64,000 nucleotides of DNA from Lapidilactobacillus concavus DSM 17758 (GCF_001435835.1 NZ_AZFX01000087.1:19423-83422), one strand, 5' to 3'; positions 46,742 to 55,854 are shown, numbered from the stretch's first letter. Notes: generated by a model from the letters alone, not told the origin. Program-made: numbers and translations.

Positions 46742-47578
46742 TTATGGATTGACCGTTAAATCTTGCTTGAACCACTTTTGACTCAAGCGGGCAATTGTTC
46801 CGTCACGACGCAACTCATCGAGTGCCTGATCGAGACGTTGTTTGAGTTTAGTATCTTGCTTACGCATCCCAATAGCGAAAGTTTCCCCGGAAAACCCACC
46901 AGTCGTTATTTGGTAAGCACTTGGATCCTTTTGCTGTCGGATATAATAGCCAGCATAAATACTATCTCCCAAAACACCTTGCGTGCGTCCCGCCTGTAAA
47001 TCCAAAAATGCAGTGTTGAAGTTATCGTAAAGTACAGCGGTTTTGCCCGCAACAATATTCTTAAGCACACGCGGTTGTTGTTCAAACAAAGTTTGTCCAG
47101 ACGAACCATTTTGCAATCCTAACTTTTTATCTTTCATATCGGCAAAGGAACGGATGTGATTTTTCTTCAGCGTGACCAACACTTGGCGATTATTTAAATA
47201 AGACTGTGAGAACGCAACTTGTTTTTCGCGTTCAGGTGTTTTAGTATACCCATTCCAAATCAAATCAATCGTGCCGTTTCGTAACTCGGTTTCCTTCATG
47301 TTCCAATCAATGGCTTGAAAAGCAATTTTCTGGCCAAGTTTCTTAGCCGTTGCCTTGGCAAGATCAACGTCAAAACCAACGATCTGACCATTTTTCTCAC
47401 GAAAACCCATCGGCACGAAGGTATCATCTAGCCCGACGATCAGTGTCGTTTTAGGATCGTTGACCGCATCGAGATGGCGAATGGCGCCAAACGAACAACC
47501 GCTTAAGCTGAGACTAAGAAGGAAGAAACAAACGAGCAGAAATGACTTGGACAGTCTTCGTTTTGTACGTTTAATCAT
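46742..47578 (-). CDS. Amino-acid ABC transporter substrate-binding lipoprotein
   Basis: The 278-residue extracellular protein belongs to the SBP family 3 (polar amino acids, glutamine type). A signal peptide ends with the lipobox LSLSGCS, so it is lipid-anchored. The domain has VGLDDTFVPMGFREKNGQIVGFDVDLAKA, the ligand-binding DLIWNGYTKTPEREKQVAFS and LGLQNGSSGQTLF. The amino acid cannot be read directly. The ATG at 47578 follows GAGGAGGGATCAC. It is the last gene of a T-box-controlled operon whose permease gene is broken. Confidence 0.92.
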   Translation of the reverse strand: MIKRTKRRLSKSFLLVCFFLLSLSLSGCSFGAIRHLDAVNDPKTTLIVGLDDTFVPMGFREKNGQIVGFDVDLAKATAKKLGQKIAFQAIDWNMKETELRNGTIDLIWNGYTKTPEREKQVAFSQSYLNNRQVLVTLKKNHIRSFADMKDKKLGLQNGSSGQTLFEQQPRVLKNIVAGKTAVLYDNFNTAFLDLQAGRTQGVLGDSIYAGYYIRQQKDPSAYQITTGGFSGETFAIGMRKQDTKLKQRLDQALDELRRDGTIARLSQKWFKQDLTVNP

Positions 47579-47589
47579 GTGATCCCTCC

Positions 47590-48225
47590 TCAATCCTGCG
47601 CAGCAAGCTCATAAGTTTGATCCGCAATTTTCTCCGCAAATGCCAAATCATGGGTCACCACGATTTGAGTGATCTGATCATTTCTGAGCTGTTGGATCAA
47701 AGATGCCACATTATCTCGTAAACTTGGATCAAGCGCAGATGTTGGCTCATCGTAACACAGAATTTGTGGATGCATCGCCAGTGCGCGTGCAATCGCCACC
47801 CGTTGCTTCCGTCCACCTGAGAGTTGATAAGGGTAGAGATCGGCTTTGTCTGCCAGGTCAAGCTGGGCTAACAACGATAAAGCTTCCTGACGAGATTGTT
47901 TCTGATCAGTTCCGGCAACCAACTCAGGGGCCAAGCTGACGTTTTCAAGTGTGGACAGGTGTGGAAATAAGCGAAAATCTTGGAAGACGACACCAATGAC
48001 ACCCTTGCTGCGATTATCAACTTCCGGATCAAACGGCTCATTATTCAGCGTGATCGTTCCAGAATCGAATGAGCCTAAACCAGCAATTACACGCAGTAGT
48101 GTTGTTTTACCGGCGTTACTAGGACCAACAATGCAAAGCGTTTGACCTTCAACCACCTCGAATGAAACATCTTTTAAAATTTGTCGACCCTCGATCGACT
48201 TATTAATTTTTTCAAGTTTTAACAT
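47590..48225 (-). CDS. Amino-acid ABC transporter ATP-binding protein
   Basis: The 211-residue ATPase of the polar-amino-acid (GlnQ-like) class has Walker A GPSNAGKTTLLR, Q-loop VFQDFRLFPHLS, signature LSGGRKQRVAIARAL, Walker B LCYDEPTSALDP and the switch VTHDLAFA. The signature has Arg instead of Gln after SGG, and Walker A has Asn-Ala in place of the common Gly-Ser. It is about 30 residues shorter than usual GlnQ at the C-terminus. It is 11 bp from the permease remnant and 11 bp from the lipoprotein gene. Confidence 0.92.
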   Translation of the reverse strand: MLKLEKINKSIEGRQILKDVSFEVVEGQTLCIVGPSNAGKTTLLRVIAGLGSFDSGTITLNNEPFDPEVDNRSKGVIGVVFQDFRLFPHLSTLENVSLAPELVAGTDQKQSRQEALSLLAQLDLADKADLYPYQLSGGRKQRVAIARALAMHPQILCYDEPTSALDPSLRDNVASLIQQLRNDQITQIVVTHDLAFAEKIADQTYELAAQD

Positions 48226-48236
48226 GATTCGTCCTC

Positions 48237-48884
48237 CTATTCGTAATAACTATAGTGACGTTCGACGGACCGTAATCCCCACGTCAGAATCGCCCTCAAA
48301 CCTAAATAAATGACGGCCACCAATAGCAGTGGGACCAGCGTGACATCGCGAGCCATCGCAATATTCCCTGCCCGCAAAAGATCGCCCAATCCAATCACAT
48401 AGACTAACGAGGAATCTTTAACTAAGTTGATGACTTCATTACCCATTGCGGGAATCACTTTCTTATTGACCTGTGGCAACACGATATGCCGGAAAGTTTG
48501 CCATGGACTCAAACCAAGTATCTGTGCAGCCTCTGATTGGCCCGCATCAACACTCTGCAAACCACCGCGGAAAATTTATGCAAAATAAGCCGCGTAATTG
48601 ATGACAAAAGCGAAAAGTGCGGCACTGTAACGCTCAAAGACGATGTGAATGATCGGTAAGCCATAGAACACAAAGATGAGTTGTAATAATAGTGGCGTCC
48701 CTCGCATCAACCAAACGTACAATTTCAAAATGGCGCGAACTGGGGCATATTTAGATCATAATCCCACACTGACTAATAAGCCGAGTGGAATCGCCAAGAT
48801 CAAGGTTAGAAGGAAAAGACTCAACGTCATTTTCGAACCATCCAATAATGCAGGTAAAATTTCCGTGATATATTGCCAATTCAT
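48237..48884 (-). pseudogene. Amino-acid ABC transporter permease with two nonsense codons
   Basis: The ATG at 48884 follows GGGAG, and the whole 216-codon gene can be read in one frame: a polar-amino-acid permease with VWLMRGTPLLLQLIFVFYGLP and the ATPase-contact loop GGLQSVDAGQSEAAQILGLS. Two in-frame stops interrupt it: TGA at 48756-48758 (between SVGL and SKYAP) and TAA at 48576-48578 (between AAYFA and IFRGG, where relatives have Glu). Both are single-base changes from sense codons (CGA or GGA, and GAA). No frameshift is seen. Without read-through the transporter has no membrane channel of its own. Confidence 0.9.
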
Positions 48885-49009
48885 ACTGCAACACTCCCTA
48901 AAGTTATTTTGTCGATTTTATTTTTCATGATAAATATTAAAGATCAGACATCATTTGCTGAACATCTACTGAGATCATCGTACGCGCGACACGATTGAAT
49001 TAGGGACAA

Positions 49010-49260
49010 AAAAATACCCCCTAGATAAATTAAATTATCTAGAGGGTATTTAAGACGTCTTAAACACGGTTCCACCTCAGCATCCCAATAACCTCACGAT
49101 TATTGGCTAACACATTATAAACTGAACTGATAACGGTGGCCAACCGGATCAATTGTGATCAGCAAGTGCAATGACTGTCTTCAGTCTGTCGATTGTTGTG
49201 CACGTTAACGTATCTATCCTTCTCACCAACCAGGATTTCTCTGAGCAAAGCGGTTAACGC
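49010..49260 (-). ncRNA. T-box leader of the amino-acid ABC operon
   Basis: The minus strand carries AGGTGGAACCGTG (49066-49078), the T-box sequence, followed by a terminator stem (ATACCCTCTAGATA with TATCTAGGGGGTAT) and T7 (about 49010-49050). The 5' part has a Stem I with CAGAGAAATCC and GGTTGGTGAGAAGG landmarks and closing arms CGTTAAC/GTTAACG. The specifier lies probably near GGATAGATACG, but I cannot choose the codon. The gap 48885-49413 otherwise holds a promoter and a small AGAAAT/ATTTCT hairpin near 49331-49350. Confidence 0.9.
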
Positions 49261-49297
49261 CGGGACAATCTATTCATGACAAATATTTATTATCTGA

Positions 49298-49326
49298 ATC
49301 ATAATCATTTGAGCGGTACAAGTCAA
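49298..49326 (-). promoter_or_regulatory. Promoter of the T-box ABC operon
   Basis: TTGACT (49321-49326) and TATGAT (49298-49303) are 17 bp apart, about 35 bp upstream of Stem I of the T-box. Confidence 0.8.
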
Positions 49327-49413
49327 GCATAATGAGAAATTTTTATTTCTAACCACGATTAACGTCATTCAACCGCGACCCAATCGTGAGTCAATAGCGC
49401 CGATACGGTAAAA

Positions 49414-50430
49414 TTAATGCTCGTGACGCCCGAATAAACGACTCCAAAAGCTCGCTTTTCTTGGTGTTTCGTTCGTTTCTTCTGAACCGTTCTCTGACGA
49501 TACTTTTGAATCAGACGATTTTGAATCAGATGTTTGCGCATCTGACGCCGTTGGAGTTGTATCCGTTGCAACTGTCTTTTCAGAAGCCGTCAGTTCCTGT
49601 GAACCGGTGCTAGCCGCTTTTTCAGCATCAGCACTATTTTCGCCATCAGCCGACGTTTGGGCCTGAGATGATCCTTCTTTAACGGCCATTAGCGGCACCG
49701 TATCCCCAAGCATCCGTCTCGCAATATTGCGATAACCCTGGGCAGCAGGCGTATCGGGCTTCATCGTCACTAATTCGCCTTTATTAGAAGTCACAATCAC
49801 CTGATCATCGTCAAAAACAATGCCGAGTAATGGAATCGCTAAGTGATCCGTGATTTCCTCAACGCTCATTGTCCCACCCTGATTCATCAGGTGTCGACGA
49901 ATCCGATTAATAATCAGACGTGGGCTGAATTCTAATTGCTTAGCTTCCAACAAGCCGACAATTCGGTCAGCATCACTAATCGCAGAATTCTCTGGATTGG
50001 TCACAAGAATCGCGCCATCAGCCCCAGCAACGGCATTTTCAAATCCGGTTTCAATTCCAGCAGGACAGTCTAATAAAACAAAATCAAATTCCTGCTTTAA
50101 TTCCTGAACGACACTCTTAACGGATTGCGCTGTCAGAACATTTTTATCCGCGTTCTGTGCCGCTGGTAATAGGTATAACTCACCTTTAAGATTGGGATAT
50201 TTGATCAGCGCCTGTTTAACCTCTGCACGTCCTTGAATGACATCAACCAAGGTATAGATGATCCGATTTTGTAAGCCCAAAACGGCATCGAGATTACGGA
50301 GGCCTAAGTCAAGATCGACGAGGCAAACTTTCTTGTTCAACAGGGCTAGTGCTGCGCCCAAATTGGCGGTTGTCGTTGTTTTTCCAACACCGCCCTTACC
50401 CGAAGTAATGACTAACGCCGTTCCCATCAT
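49414..50430 (-). CDS. minD: Septum-site-determining ATPase MinD, long-linker form
   Basis: This 338-residue ParA-type ATPase recruits MinC to the membrane and keeps division away from the poles. The deviant Walker A is SGKGGVGKTTT at residues 10-20, VDLDLGLRNLD and LLDCPAGIETGF follow. The usual protein is about 265 residues. Here residues 252-324 form a Ser, Thr, Ala, Glu and Asp-rich linker with no predicted fold, before a C-terminal amphipathic helix ASFWSRLFGRHEH that looks like the membrane-targeting sequence. It overlaps minC by four bases. Confidence 0.95.
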   Translation of the reverse strand: MMGTALVITSGKGGVGKTTTTANLGAALALLNKKVCLVDLDLGLRNLDAVLGLQNRIIYTLVDVIQGRAEVKQALIKYPNLKGELYLLPAAQNADKNVLTAQSVKSVVQELKQEFDFVLLDCPAGIETGFENAVAGADGAILVTNPENSAISDADRIVGLLEAKQLEFSPRLIINRIRRHLMNQGGTMSVEEITDHLAIPLLGIVFDDDQVIVTSNKGELVTMKPDTPAAQGYRNIARRMLGDTVPLMAVKEGSSQAQTSADGENSADAEKAASTGSQELTASEKTVATDTTPTASDAQTSDSKSSDSKVSSENGSEETNETPRKASFWSRLFGRHEH

Positions 50431-51092
50431 TTATCCTCCAATTTTCGATAAAGTTCGGGCATCGACTTTCTCATCGTACTCAGTGGTTCCACCACTAATT
50501 CGCCCTGATCATTCACATGAGCAAAAGTTTGGGCCTGGAAGTCTGGGTTATCGGCAACAACCGAGATATAGTTTCCAATGCGAACCTGTCCTGCAGTGCT
50601 GACGTCCCCGGCTACAATGGCTTCACGATGATTTGGAAAACCAGCATGCAAGATGCCGCCCTCAACATCACCAATGACATAAATATTCTTCGCTGACTTA
50701 AGCATTCCGCCTTGATGGACACTGCCTAATAAAATGACATCACCCTCAAAAGAGAGCTCTTGTCCGCTTCGAATAATTTGGGGAACAATAGAAACGTGCT
50801 GTGTTTTCAATAAATTTTCGACAGTCGGCTCGGACAAAACATCTGCCGTGATGCCCGTCAATTTGAATTTATCAAATTCGGTAATCAGCTTGGTCAACTC
50901 CGCTTGTTGCGACGTTGTTAACAATCGGTGCCCCGTCTGTACCGAAAATGCGATTTCCTTGACACTATTATCTTGATCACGAACTTTTTGCAATAGCTTC
51001 TTCAGATCGGCCAAACTCTCTTCAAAATTACTTTCAGCCGGAATTTCTAATTCATAACCATCGCTGCGCCCACGCAATGAGACATTTGCCAT
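50427..51092 (-). CDS. minC: Septum-site-determining protein MinC
   Basis: The 221-residue FtsZ inhibitor has an N-terminal domain (residues 1-100) of low conservation and the C-terminal beta-helix domain. The latter starts near residue 105 with IIRSGQELSFEGDVILLGSVHQGG and continues GDVEGGILHAGFPNH and AGQVRIGNYISVV. It binds MinD through this domain. It lies 8 bp after mreD, so the mreBCD-minCD block is close to one operon. Confidence 0.94.
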   Translation of the reverse strand: MANVSLRGRSDGYELEIPAESNFEESLADLKKLLQKVRDQDNSVKEIAFSVQTGHRLLTTSQQAELTKLITEFDKFKLTGITADVLSEPTVENLLKTQHVSIVPQIIRSGQELSFEGDVILLGSVHQGGMLKSAKNIYVIGDVEGGILHAGFPNHREAIVAGDVSTAGQVRIGNYISVVADNPDFQAQTFAHVNDQGELVVEPLSTMRKSMPELYRKLEDK

Positions 51093-51100
51093 TTACTTCT

Positions 51101-51634
51101 TTACCTCCTGTGCTCGATGTACATTAACCCTAATAACTTTTGACTTGGCCAATAAAAAATCAAAAATAAGACCACGTTTAATAGAATCGTCGGTGCTAAG
51201 GCATTGCTGATAAACTGCCACGGATTCTCGTTCGTCATCCCAAAGAATACGGCCAAGAAATATAGAATGAGCTGTGAAATAAAAACGGCGATAATAAATG
51301 CCGCTAATTTATAGATTGCTCGTTCCTTGAAATAGTTCAACAAATACTTCGTTAACAGATATGCCAACGGCACAATCAATGTATACTGACCAATCAAGCC
51401 AGTATAGAACAGGTCATAACTCAATCCTGCAAAGAGTGCCAACCAAAAAAGCAATGACTCATCAGGTGCCGCAAATGTTGCCAGTACAATTTCTAACAGA
51501 ATCAATTGTGGCGCCATCTGTAGATCATTGACGTAGAAGTTCTGTGAGAAGACTAAGCTGAAACTACCGTCTAAGAAGAAGCCAAGCATCAACAAAATAA
51601 GTACGATCCAACGCCGATGTAATATTTCTTCCAT
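51101..51634 (-). CDS. mreD: Rod-shape-determining protein MreD
   Basis: The 177-residue membrane protein has five to six helices, with LFAGLSYDLFYTGLIGQYTLIVPLAYLLTKYL in the centre, of which GLSYDLFYTGLIG is the conserved landmark. It works with MreC in the elongation complex. It overlaps mreC by one base. Confidence 0.93.
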   Translation of the reverse strand: MEEILHRRWIVLILLMLGFFLDGSFSLVFSQNFYVNDLQMAPQLILLEIVLATFAAPDESLLFWLALFAGLSYDLFYTGLIGQYTLIVPLAYLLTKYLLNYFKERAIYKLAAFIIAVFISQLILYFLAVFFGMTNENPWQFISNALAPTILLNVVLFLIFYWPSQKLLGLMYIEHRR

Positions 51635-52494
51635 TATTTATCCTCGATCGATCGACTAATCACAGTCACAACGGAGAAATTATTCAAGTTAGCCGCAGGT
51701 TTAACGTAAATCGTGCTGGCTAATCCATAATTATCTTTCGTGACCTTTGCAACCGTTCCAACCAATAATCCACGTGGTGTTAAGCCACCCAGTCCAGAGG
51801 TAATCACCTGCTGGCCCTTCTTAACCTTGTCAGCGGTAACTAAGTGGCTCATCACCAATGTTGCCGTCTTATGATCAAAATCTGTGATCAACCCACTCAC
51901 TGGTGTCTCGTTGCCAGTACTGATTTCTGCAGCAAAACGATTACTGGAATTATTATTGCTAGAAATAAGCTCGACTTTTGAATTTGTTTTGTTGACTTCA
52001 ATCACGCGACCAACTAAACCCGATCCAGACATGACGGGCATATTCTTGGTGATTCCCGCAGAAGAACCTCGATTGATGATCAAATCATTTTGCCAATTGA
52101 CTGGCGAGCGACTCATGACTGCGGCCGTGATCTGCTCGTAATCCGTCAACGTATTATTCAACTTAAGCTGTTTCTTTAAGTCCCTATTTTCGTTTTTGAG
52201 CGTTTGATTCTCGACTTTTGTTTCGGCTAACGTTTGCAATTCAGACTTCAAGGCGCTGTTCTCTTCAAAAGCATTAAACAAATCGCGCACATTCGTCGTG
52301 ACCGAACGTACCGCATTAATCGGTGTCGTAATGACATGGCCAACGATACCAAATGCATCATTACCAACGCGTTGGACGATTTCGGGTGACTGACGATTAT
52401 CGCGCAAGCTAATCGAAGCAGAGAGCATTCCAAAAACAGCGATCAACGTGACCATCACAATAATTAATTTTTTGTTGGAAAAGAACTTATTCAT
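51634..52494 (-). CDS. mreC: Rod-shape-determining protein MreC
   Basis: The 286-residue protein has a short cytoplasmic tail, one membrane helix (KLIIVMVTLIAVFGMLSASIS), a coiled coil (LQTLAETKVENQTLKNENRD) and the extracellular double beta-barrel with INRGSSAGITKNMPVMSGSG and ITSGLGGLTPRGLLVGTV. It organises elongasome enzymes outside the membrane. A terminator-like hairpin separates it from mreB. Confidence 0.95.
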   Translation of the reverse strand: MNKFFSNKKLIIVMVTLIAVFGMLSASISLRDNRQSPEIVQRVGNDAFGIVGHVITTPINAVRSVTTNVRDLFNAFEENSALKSELQTLAETKVENQTLKNENRDLKKQLKLNNTLTDYEQITAAVMSRSPVNWQNDLIINRGSSAGITKNMPVMSGSGLVGRVIEVNKTNSKVELISSNNNSSNRFAAEISTGNETPVSGLITDFDHKTATLVMSHLVTADKVKKGQQVITSGLGGLTPRGLLVGTVAKVTKDNYGLASTIYVKPAANLNNFSVVTVISRSIEDK

Positions 52495-52512
52495 TAGATC
52501 CTCCAGTAAATC

Positions 52513-52533
52513 AAAAAAGCGGGCTCACCCCGC
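52513..52533 (-). terminator. Terminator hairpin between mreB and mreC
   Basis: On the minus strand GCGGG-GTGA-GCCCGC is followed by six T, directly after the mreB stop and before the mreC ribosome site. It probably lowers mreC, mreD and min expression relative to mreB rather than blocking it. Confidence 0.75.
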
Positions 52534-52544
52534 ATTTTCAGATC

Positions 52545-53546
52545 TTAATGTTTCTGCTTCATGACTTCGATATTCTTCAATGATTCGCCGGTCCCAATTG
52601 CAACACAGTCGAGCGGGTCTTGTGCGACAAAGACAGGAACTTTAGTTGCTTCAGAAACAACCTCGGCTAAATGTTTGAGCAATGCGCCACCACCGGTTAG
52701 AACAATCCCGTGGTCGATGACGTCTGCTGAGATTTCGGGAGGTGTCTCCTCCAATGTCTCGGTAATCGCGCCAATAATTGCATCAACAATTTCTTGAATC
52801 GCTTTGGCAATATCTGTCGCCGAAACTTCGATTGTCTTAGGCAAGCCAGAAATCAAATCACGACCACGAACAGTCATGTTGTCCAATTCTGCAGCGTCTG
52901 TGACAGAAGCAGAACCAATTTGAATTTTAACTTCTTCGGCTGTTCTTTCGCCAATCAGCAAATTGAAGTGTTGACGAATATAAGCGGCAACTGCTTCATC
53001 AATCTTATCCCCAGCCATTCGAATCGAACGAGAGGAGACGATTCCACCAAGCGAAATCGTTGCAACATCTGTCGTACCACCACCGATATCAACAACCATG
53101 CTGCCTGTTGGTTCCATAATTGGCAATCCTGCACCAATTGCAGCCGCAAAAGGCTCTTCGATGACATAAGCCTCACGTGCACCCGCAACACGAGTTGCAT
53201 CGATCACTGCGCGTTTCTCAACCTCAGTCACACCGCTAGGCACACAAACCATGACATAGGGTTTACCCGTGCCAATCGTCTTTTTGATGAAATACTTCAT
53301 CATGGTTGCCGTGGTATCATAGTCCGCAATCACACCATCTTTCATGGGGCGAATGGCACTAATATTTGCTGGAGTTCGGCCGATCATATCACGTGCTTCA
53401 GCTCCAACCGCGACAATCTCACCCGTCTTGACATTCTTAGCAACAACAGATGGTTCGTTCAAAACGATCCCTTTGCCTTCAATGTAAACAAGCGTATTTG
53501 CAGTTCCTAAATCTATTCCAATGTTTTTTGCGCCGAATCCAAACAA
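52545..53546 (-). CDS. mreB: Rod-shape-determining actin MreB
   Basis: This 333-residue actin homologue directs side-wall synthesis. The phosphate-1 loop is [18 protein letters not shown], phosphate-2 is [19 protein letters not shown] near residue 157, and the adenosine motif is [14 protein letters not shown]. An N-terminal amphipathic patch (MFGFGAKN) suits membrane contact. The TTG at 53546 follows AAGGAGAG. It is preceded by a promoter at 53586-53614. Confidence 0.97.
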   Translation of the reverse strand: MFGFGAKNIGIDLGTANTLVYIEGKGIVLNEPSVVAKNVKTGEIVAVGAEARDMIGRTPANISAIRPMKDGVIADYDTTATMMKYFIKKTIGTGKPYVMVCVPSGVTEVEKRAVIDATRVAGAREAYVIEEPFAAAIGAGLPIMEPTGSMVVDIGGGTTDVATISLGGIVSSRSIRMAGDKIDEAVAAYIRQHFNLLIGERTAEEVKIQIGSASVTDAAELDNMTVRGRDLISGLPKTIEVSATDIAKAIQEIVDAIIGAITETLEETPPEISADVIDHGIVLTGGGALLKHLAEVVSEATKVPVFVAQDPLDCVAIGTGESLKNIEVMKQKH

Positions 53547-53585
53547 GATGTTCTCTCCTTAAATGTTAAAATCATGCTAAGTCAA

Positions 53586-53614
53586 ATTATAACATACCCA
53601 GAAAGTGTTAAAAA
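53586..53614 (-). promoter_or_regulatory. Promoter of mreB
   Basis: An extended -10, TGTTATAAT (TATAAT at 53586-53591), with a weak -35 TTTTTA (53609-53614) 17 bp upstream. It gives the mre block a start independent of radC. Confidence 0.65.
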
Positions 53615-53685
53615 GTCATCACAATCAAAACTTTAGAATTAACAACACTTGTTTCTTTTGCCAGATTCTTCATGTTGCGTCACAT

Positions 53686-54396
53686 TCAGATCATGCCTTC
53701 CTCACGCATCGATAAATACTCGTCGGCACCGATAATGAGATGATCCAAACACTCGATTCCCATGATCTCACCGCAGTCAACTAAACGCTTAGAAAATTGG
53801 ATATCGTTCTTCGAGGGTGCTGTTTTACCACTCGGATGATTATGAACCACAATTAAGCGTGCTGCAGAGAGTAATACCGCTTGGTGAAAGATTTCTCGCG
53901 GATGGGCAATCGAGGTATTTAAGCCGCCAATAAAAATTGTTTTCTGTTGAATGATCTGATTCTTAGTATCCAAATAAATCACAATTAATTTTTCCTGTTG
54001 ACAACCAGCCAGTTGCTGTTGCAGCTTGGTCCCAATCATATTTGATGAGACAATGGCACCTTGTCGAAGCTGACTCTGCTTTTGTGCACGTTTCCCTATT
54101 TCAAACGCCGCTTGTAATTCAATGGCTTTAACGGTGCCAATACCTTGAAATTCAGTCAGCTGATCAACCGTTGCTAAGGACAGAAAGGCTAAGTTATCGT
54201 ACTTTTGCATCAAATCTGCAGCAACTTGTGCCAGTGACTGCTTGACAGTTCCAGTCCGCAACAAAATTTGTAACAACTCTTGATCGGTGGCTCCGCTGAT
54301 GCCATATTTCAACGCCATTTCTCGTGGCAAACCCTTCTGAAGCCGCTCAACGGTTTTTAAAGAATGCTTCGGCTCAATAGATGTCGTCTTTGTCAT
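53686..54396 (-). CDS. radC: RadC family JAB-domain protein
   Basis: The 236-residue protein has an N-terminal helix-hairpin-helix part (LTEFQGIGTVKAIELQAAFEI, landmark FQGIGTVKA) and a C-terminal JAB/MPN domain with the metal motif VVHNHPSGKTAPSKND near residue 182. The molecular role is unsettled; the old link to DNA repair was withdrawn for the Escherichia gene. Its ATG overlaps the stop of a possible 22-codon frame upstream. Confidence 0.94.
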   Translation of the reverse strand: MTKTTSIEPKHSLKTVERLQKGLPREMALKYGISGATDQELLQILLRTGTVKQSLAQVAADLMQKYDNLAFLSLATVDQLTEFQGIGTVKAIELQAAFEIGKRAQKQSQLRQGAIVSSNMIGTKLQQQLAGCQQEKLIVIYLDTKNQIIQQKTIFIGGLNTSIAHPREIFHQAVLLSAARLIVVHNHPSGKTAPSKNDIQFSKRLVDCGEIMGIECLDHLIIGADEYLSMREEGMI

Positions 54397-54464
54397 TATT
54401 TTTTCAACTCCGCATGTCGCCGAATGGATTGCTGTTGGATCAGTTGGACCGTATCTTGTGTCAT
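54396..54464 (-). CDS. Possible 22-residue peptide coupled to radC
   Basis: A frame of 22 codons starts with ATG at 54464, 9 bp after AAAGGGTGA, and its TAA overlaps the radC ATG (TAATG). The peptide, MTQDTVQLIQQQSIRRHAEL plus two lysines, is a single amphipathic helix with no cysteine and no membrane segment. Its ribosome site lies in the 3' arm of the terminator hairpin at 54466-54505, so it would be open only if that hairpin does not form. It may act as a coupling leader for radC. Chance is possible at this size. Confidence 0.4.
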   Translation of the reverse strand: MTQDTVQLIQQQSIRRHAELKK

Positions 54465-54465
54465 C

Positions 54466-54505
54466 AAAAAAATCACCCTTTCATAGTTAAATACGAAAGG
54501 ATGAT
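54466..54505 (-). terminator. Terminator between folC and radC
   Basis: On the minus strand ATCATCCTTTC pairs with GAAAGGGTGAT with one mismatch, followed by T7, about 25 bp after the folC stop. Confidence 0.75.
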
Positions 54506-54530
54506 CGATTAATTTTTCATTCGGGTGAAT

Positions 54531-55835
54531 TTATGATTCCAACCGCAAATAATGTCGCACGTTTGTGATCAGATAGAACGATCCTGCAAAGAGGTAGACG
54601 CCCTCACCACCGCCTTCTTGTAATTCAGCTTGCAGTGATTCTTGCCAATGTTCATAGAATCTAATCTTGGCACCCAATCGTTCTTCCAAATCAGACTTGG
54701 TTGCGGCACGCGGATTATCTTCAATTGCGGTCCAGGTCACCTGCCAATTGGTGTGCGCCAATAATTCAGCAACGCCCGCAATATCTTTATCTGCCATCAT
54801 GCCGAGCGTCAAGTAAATGGGTTGACCGGCAAATGACTGTTTAACGCCCTGGATCAATGCCTTAAACGCAGCCGGATTATGCGCGCCATCTAACAGAATC
54901 AGAGGTTGTTGACTAAGCACCTCTAAACGTCCTGGCACCTGAAAATGTTTCAGGCGTTCACGAACGATTGCGATAGACGGCTTTGCATGGTGTCGTTGCA
55001 TAAATGCAATTGCCGCCGCAACGGCTAAGCTGGCATCCCAAACTTGCCAACTGGCGAAGGCTGGCATTTGCAGTTTTTTGAGGATCCAACGACCCTCGAT
55101 AAATTCACTAGCGACTTTGAGGTCAAACGTTGCCACACCATCGGCTAGTTTTAGCTTGGACACTTGCAGCTGTTGATCGAACCAAATTCCCTGCGCCCCA
55201 ATTGTAGCAATTTTTTCTGTGACGACCGGGATGGTATCTGCGGGTAATTGACCCAATATCGTCGTTTGCCCTGTCTTGATAATGCCAGATTTTTCGCGTG
55301 CGATATCAACCAGTGTTGGACCAATCAAATCCTGATGATCCATTCCGATCGACGCAATGACACCAATTTCCGCTTCGATCACATTCGTACGGTCATGTTC
55401 ACCACCGATACCAACCTCAATCACGCCGACATCTATTTGTTGCTGTGCGAAATAAACAAACATGAGGATCGTCACCAATTCAAACTCGGTCAGATTCAAT
55501 TCAGCTCGCACCAATTTTGTGACGACTTGATTGGTGAGTGTCAATAAATCCTCGTCCGGAATTTGTTGATCATCAATCTGAATACGTTCATTAAATCGCA
55601 AAATATACGGTGAGGTAAATAATCCGACTCGATAGCCATGTGCACCCAACAGTTCGCTGACTAAATGGCTGACAGAGCCTTTACCATTTGTTCCGGTGAC
55701 GTGAATAGTCGGGAATTCTTTCTGAGGATCCCCAAACAAATGTAGCGCCTGCTTCATGATCGTCAATTTATTCTCACGATGAAACTTAGGTCGTTGATGA
55801 ATATAATCGATGGCTTGCTCAACCGTTGTAAACAT
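54531..55835 (-). CDS. folC: Folylpolyglutamate/dihydrofolate synthase
   Basis: The 434-residue ligase adds glutamate to folates. The ATP loop HVTGTNGKGSVSHLVSELL is near residue 43, SPYILRFNERIQI and VGIGGEHDRTNVI are intact, and the C-terminal domain has LLDGAHNPAAFKALIQGV. The ATG at 55835 follows CGAGGTGTTGACT. It lies about 20 bp after valS, an adjacency conserved across Firmicutes. Confidence 0.95.
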   Translation of the reverse strand: MFTTVEQAIDYIHQRPKFHRENKLTIMKQALHLFGDPQKEFPTIHVTGTNGKGSVSHLVSELLGAHGYRVGLFTSPYILRFNERIQIDDQQIPDEDLLTLTNQVVTKLVRAELNLTEFELVTILMFVYFAQQQIDVGVIEVGIGGEHDRTNVIEAEIGVIASIGMDHQDLIGPTLVDIAREKSGIIKTGQTTILGQLPADTIPVVTEKIATIGAQGIWFDQQLQVSKLKLADGVATFDLKVASEFIEGRWILKKLQMPAFASWQVWDASLAVAAAIAFMQRHHAKPSIAIVRERLKHFQVPGRLEVLSQQPLILLDGAHNPAAFKALIQGVKQSFAGQPIYLTLGMMADKDIAGVAELLAHTNWQVTWTAIEDNPRAATKSDLEERLGAKIRFYEHWQESLQAELQEGGGEGVYLFAGSFYLITNVRHYLRLES

Positions 55836-55854
55836 AGTCAACACCTCGTTTGAA

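Noticed and set aside
52794-53510. A 238-codon plus-strand frame
   Set aside because: It is antisense to mreB, with a Cys, Asn, Thr and Arg-rich composition that no real protein family shows.
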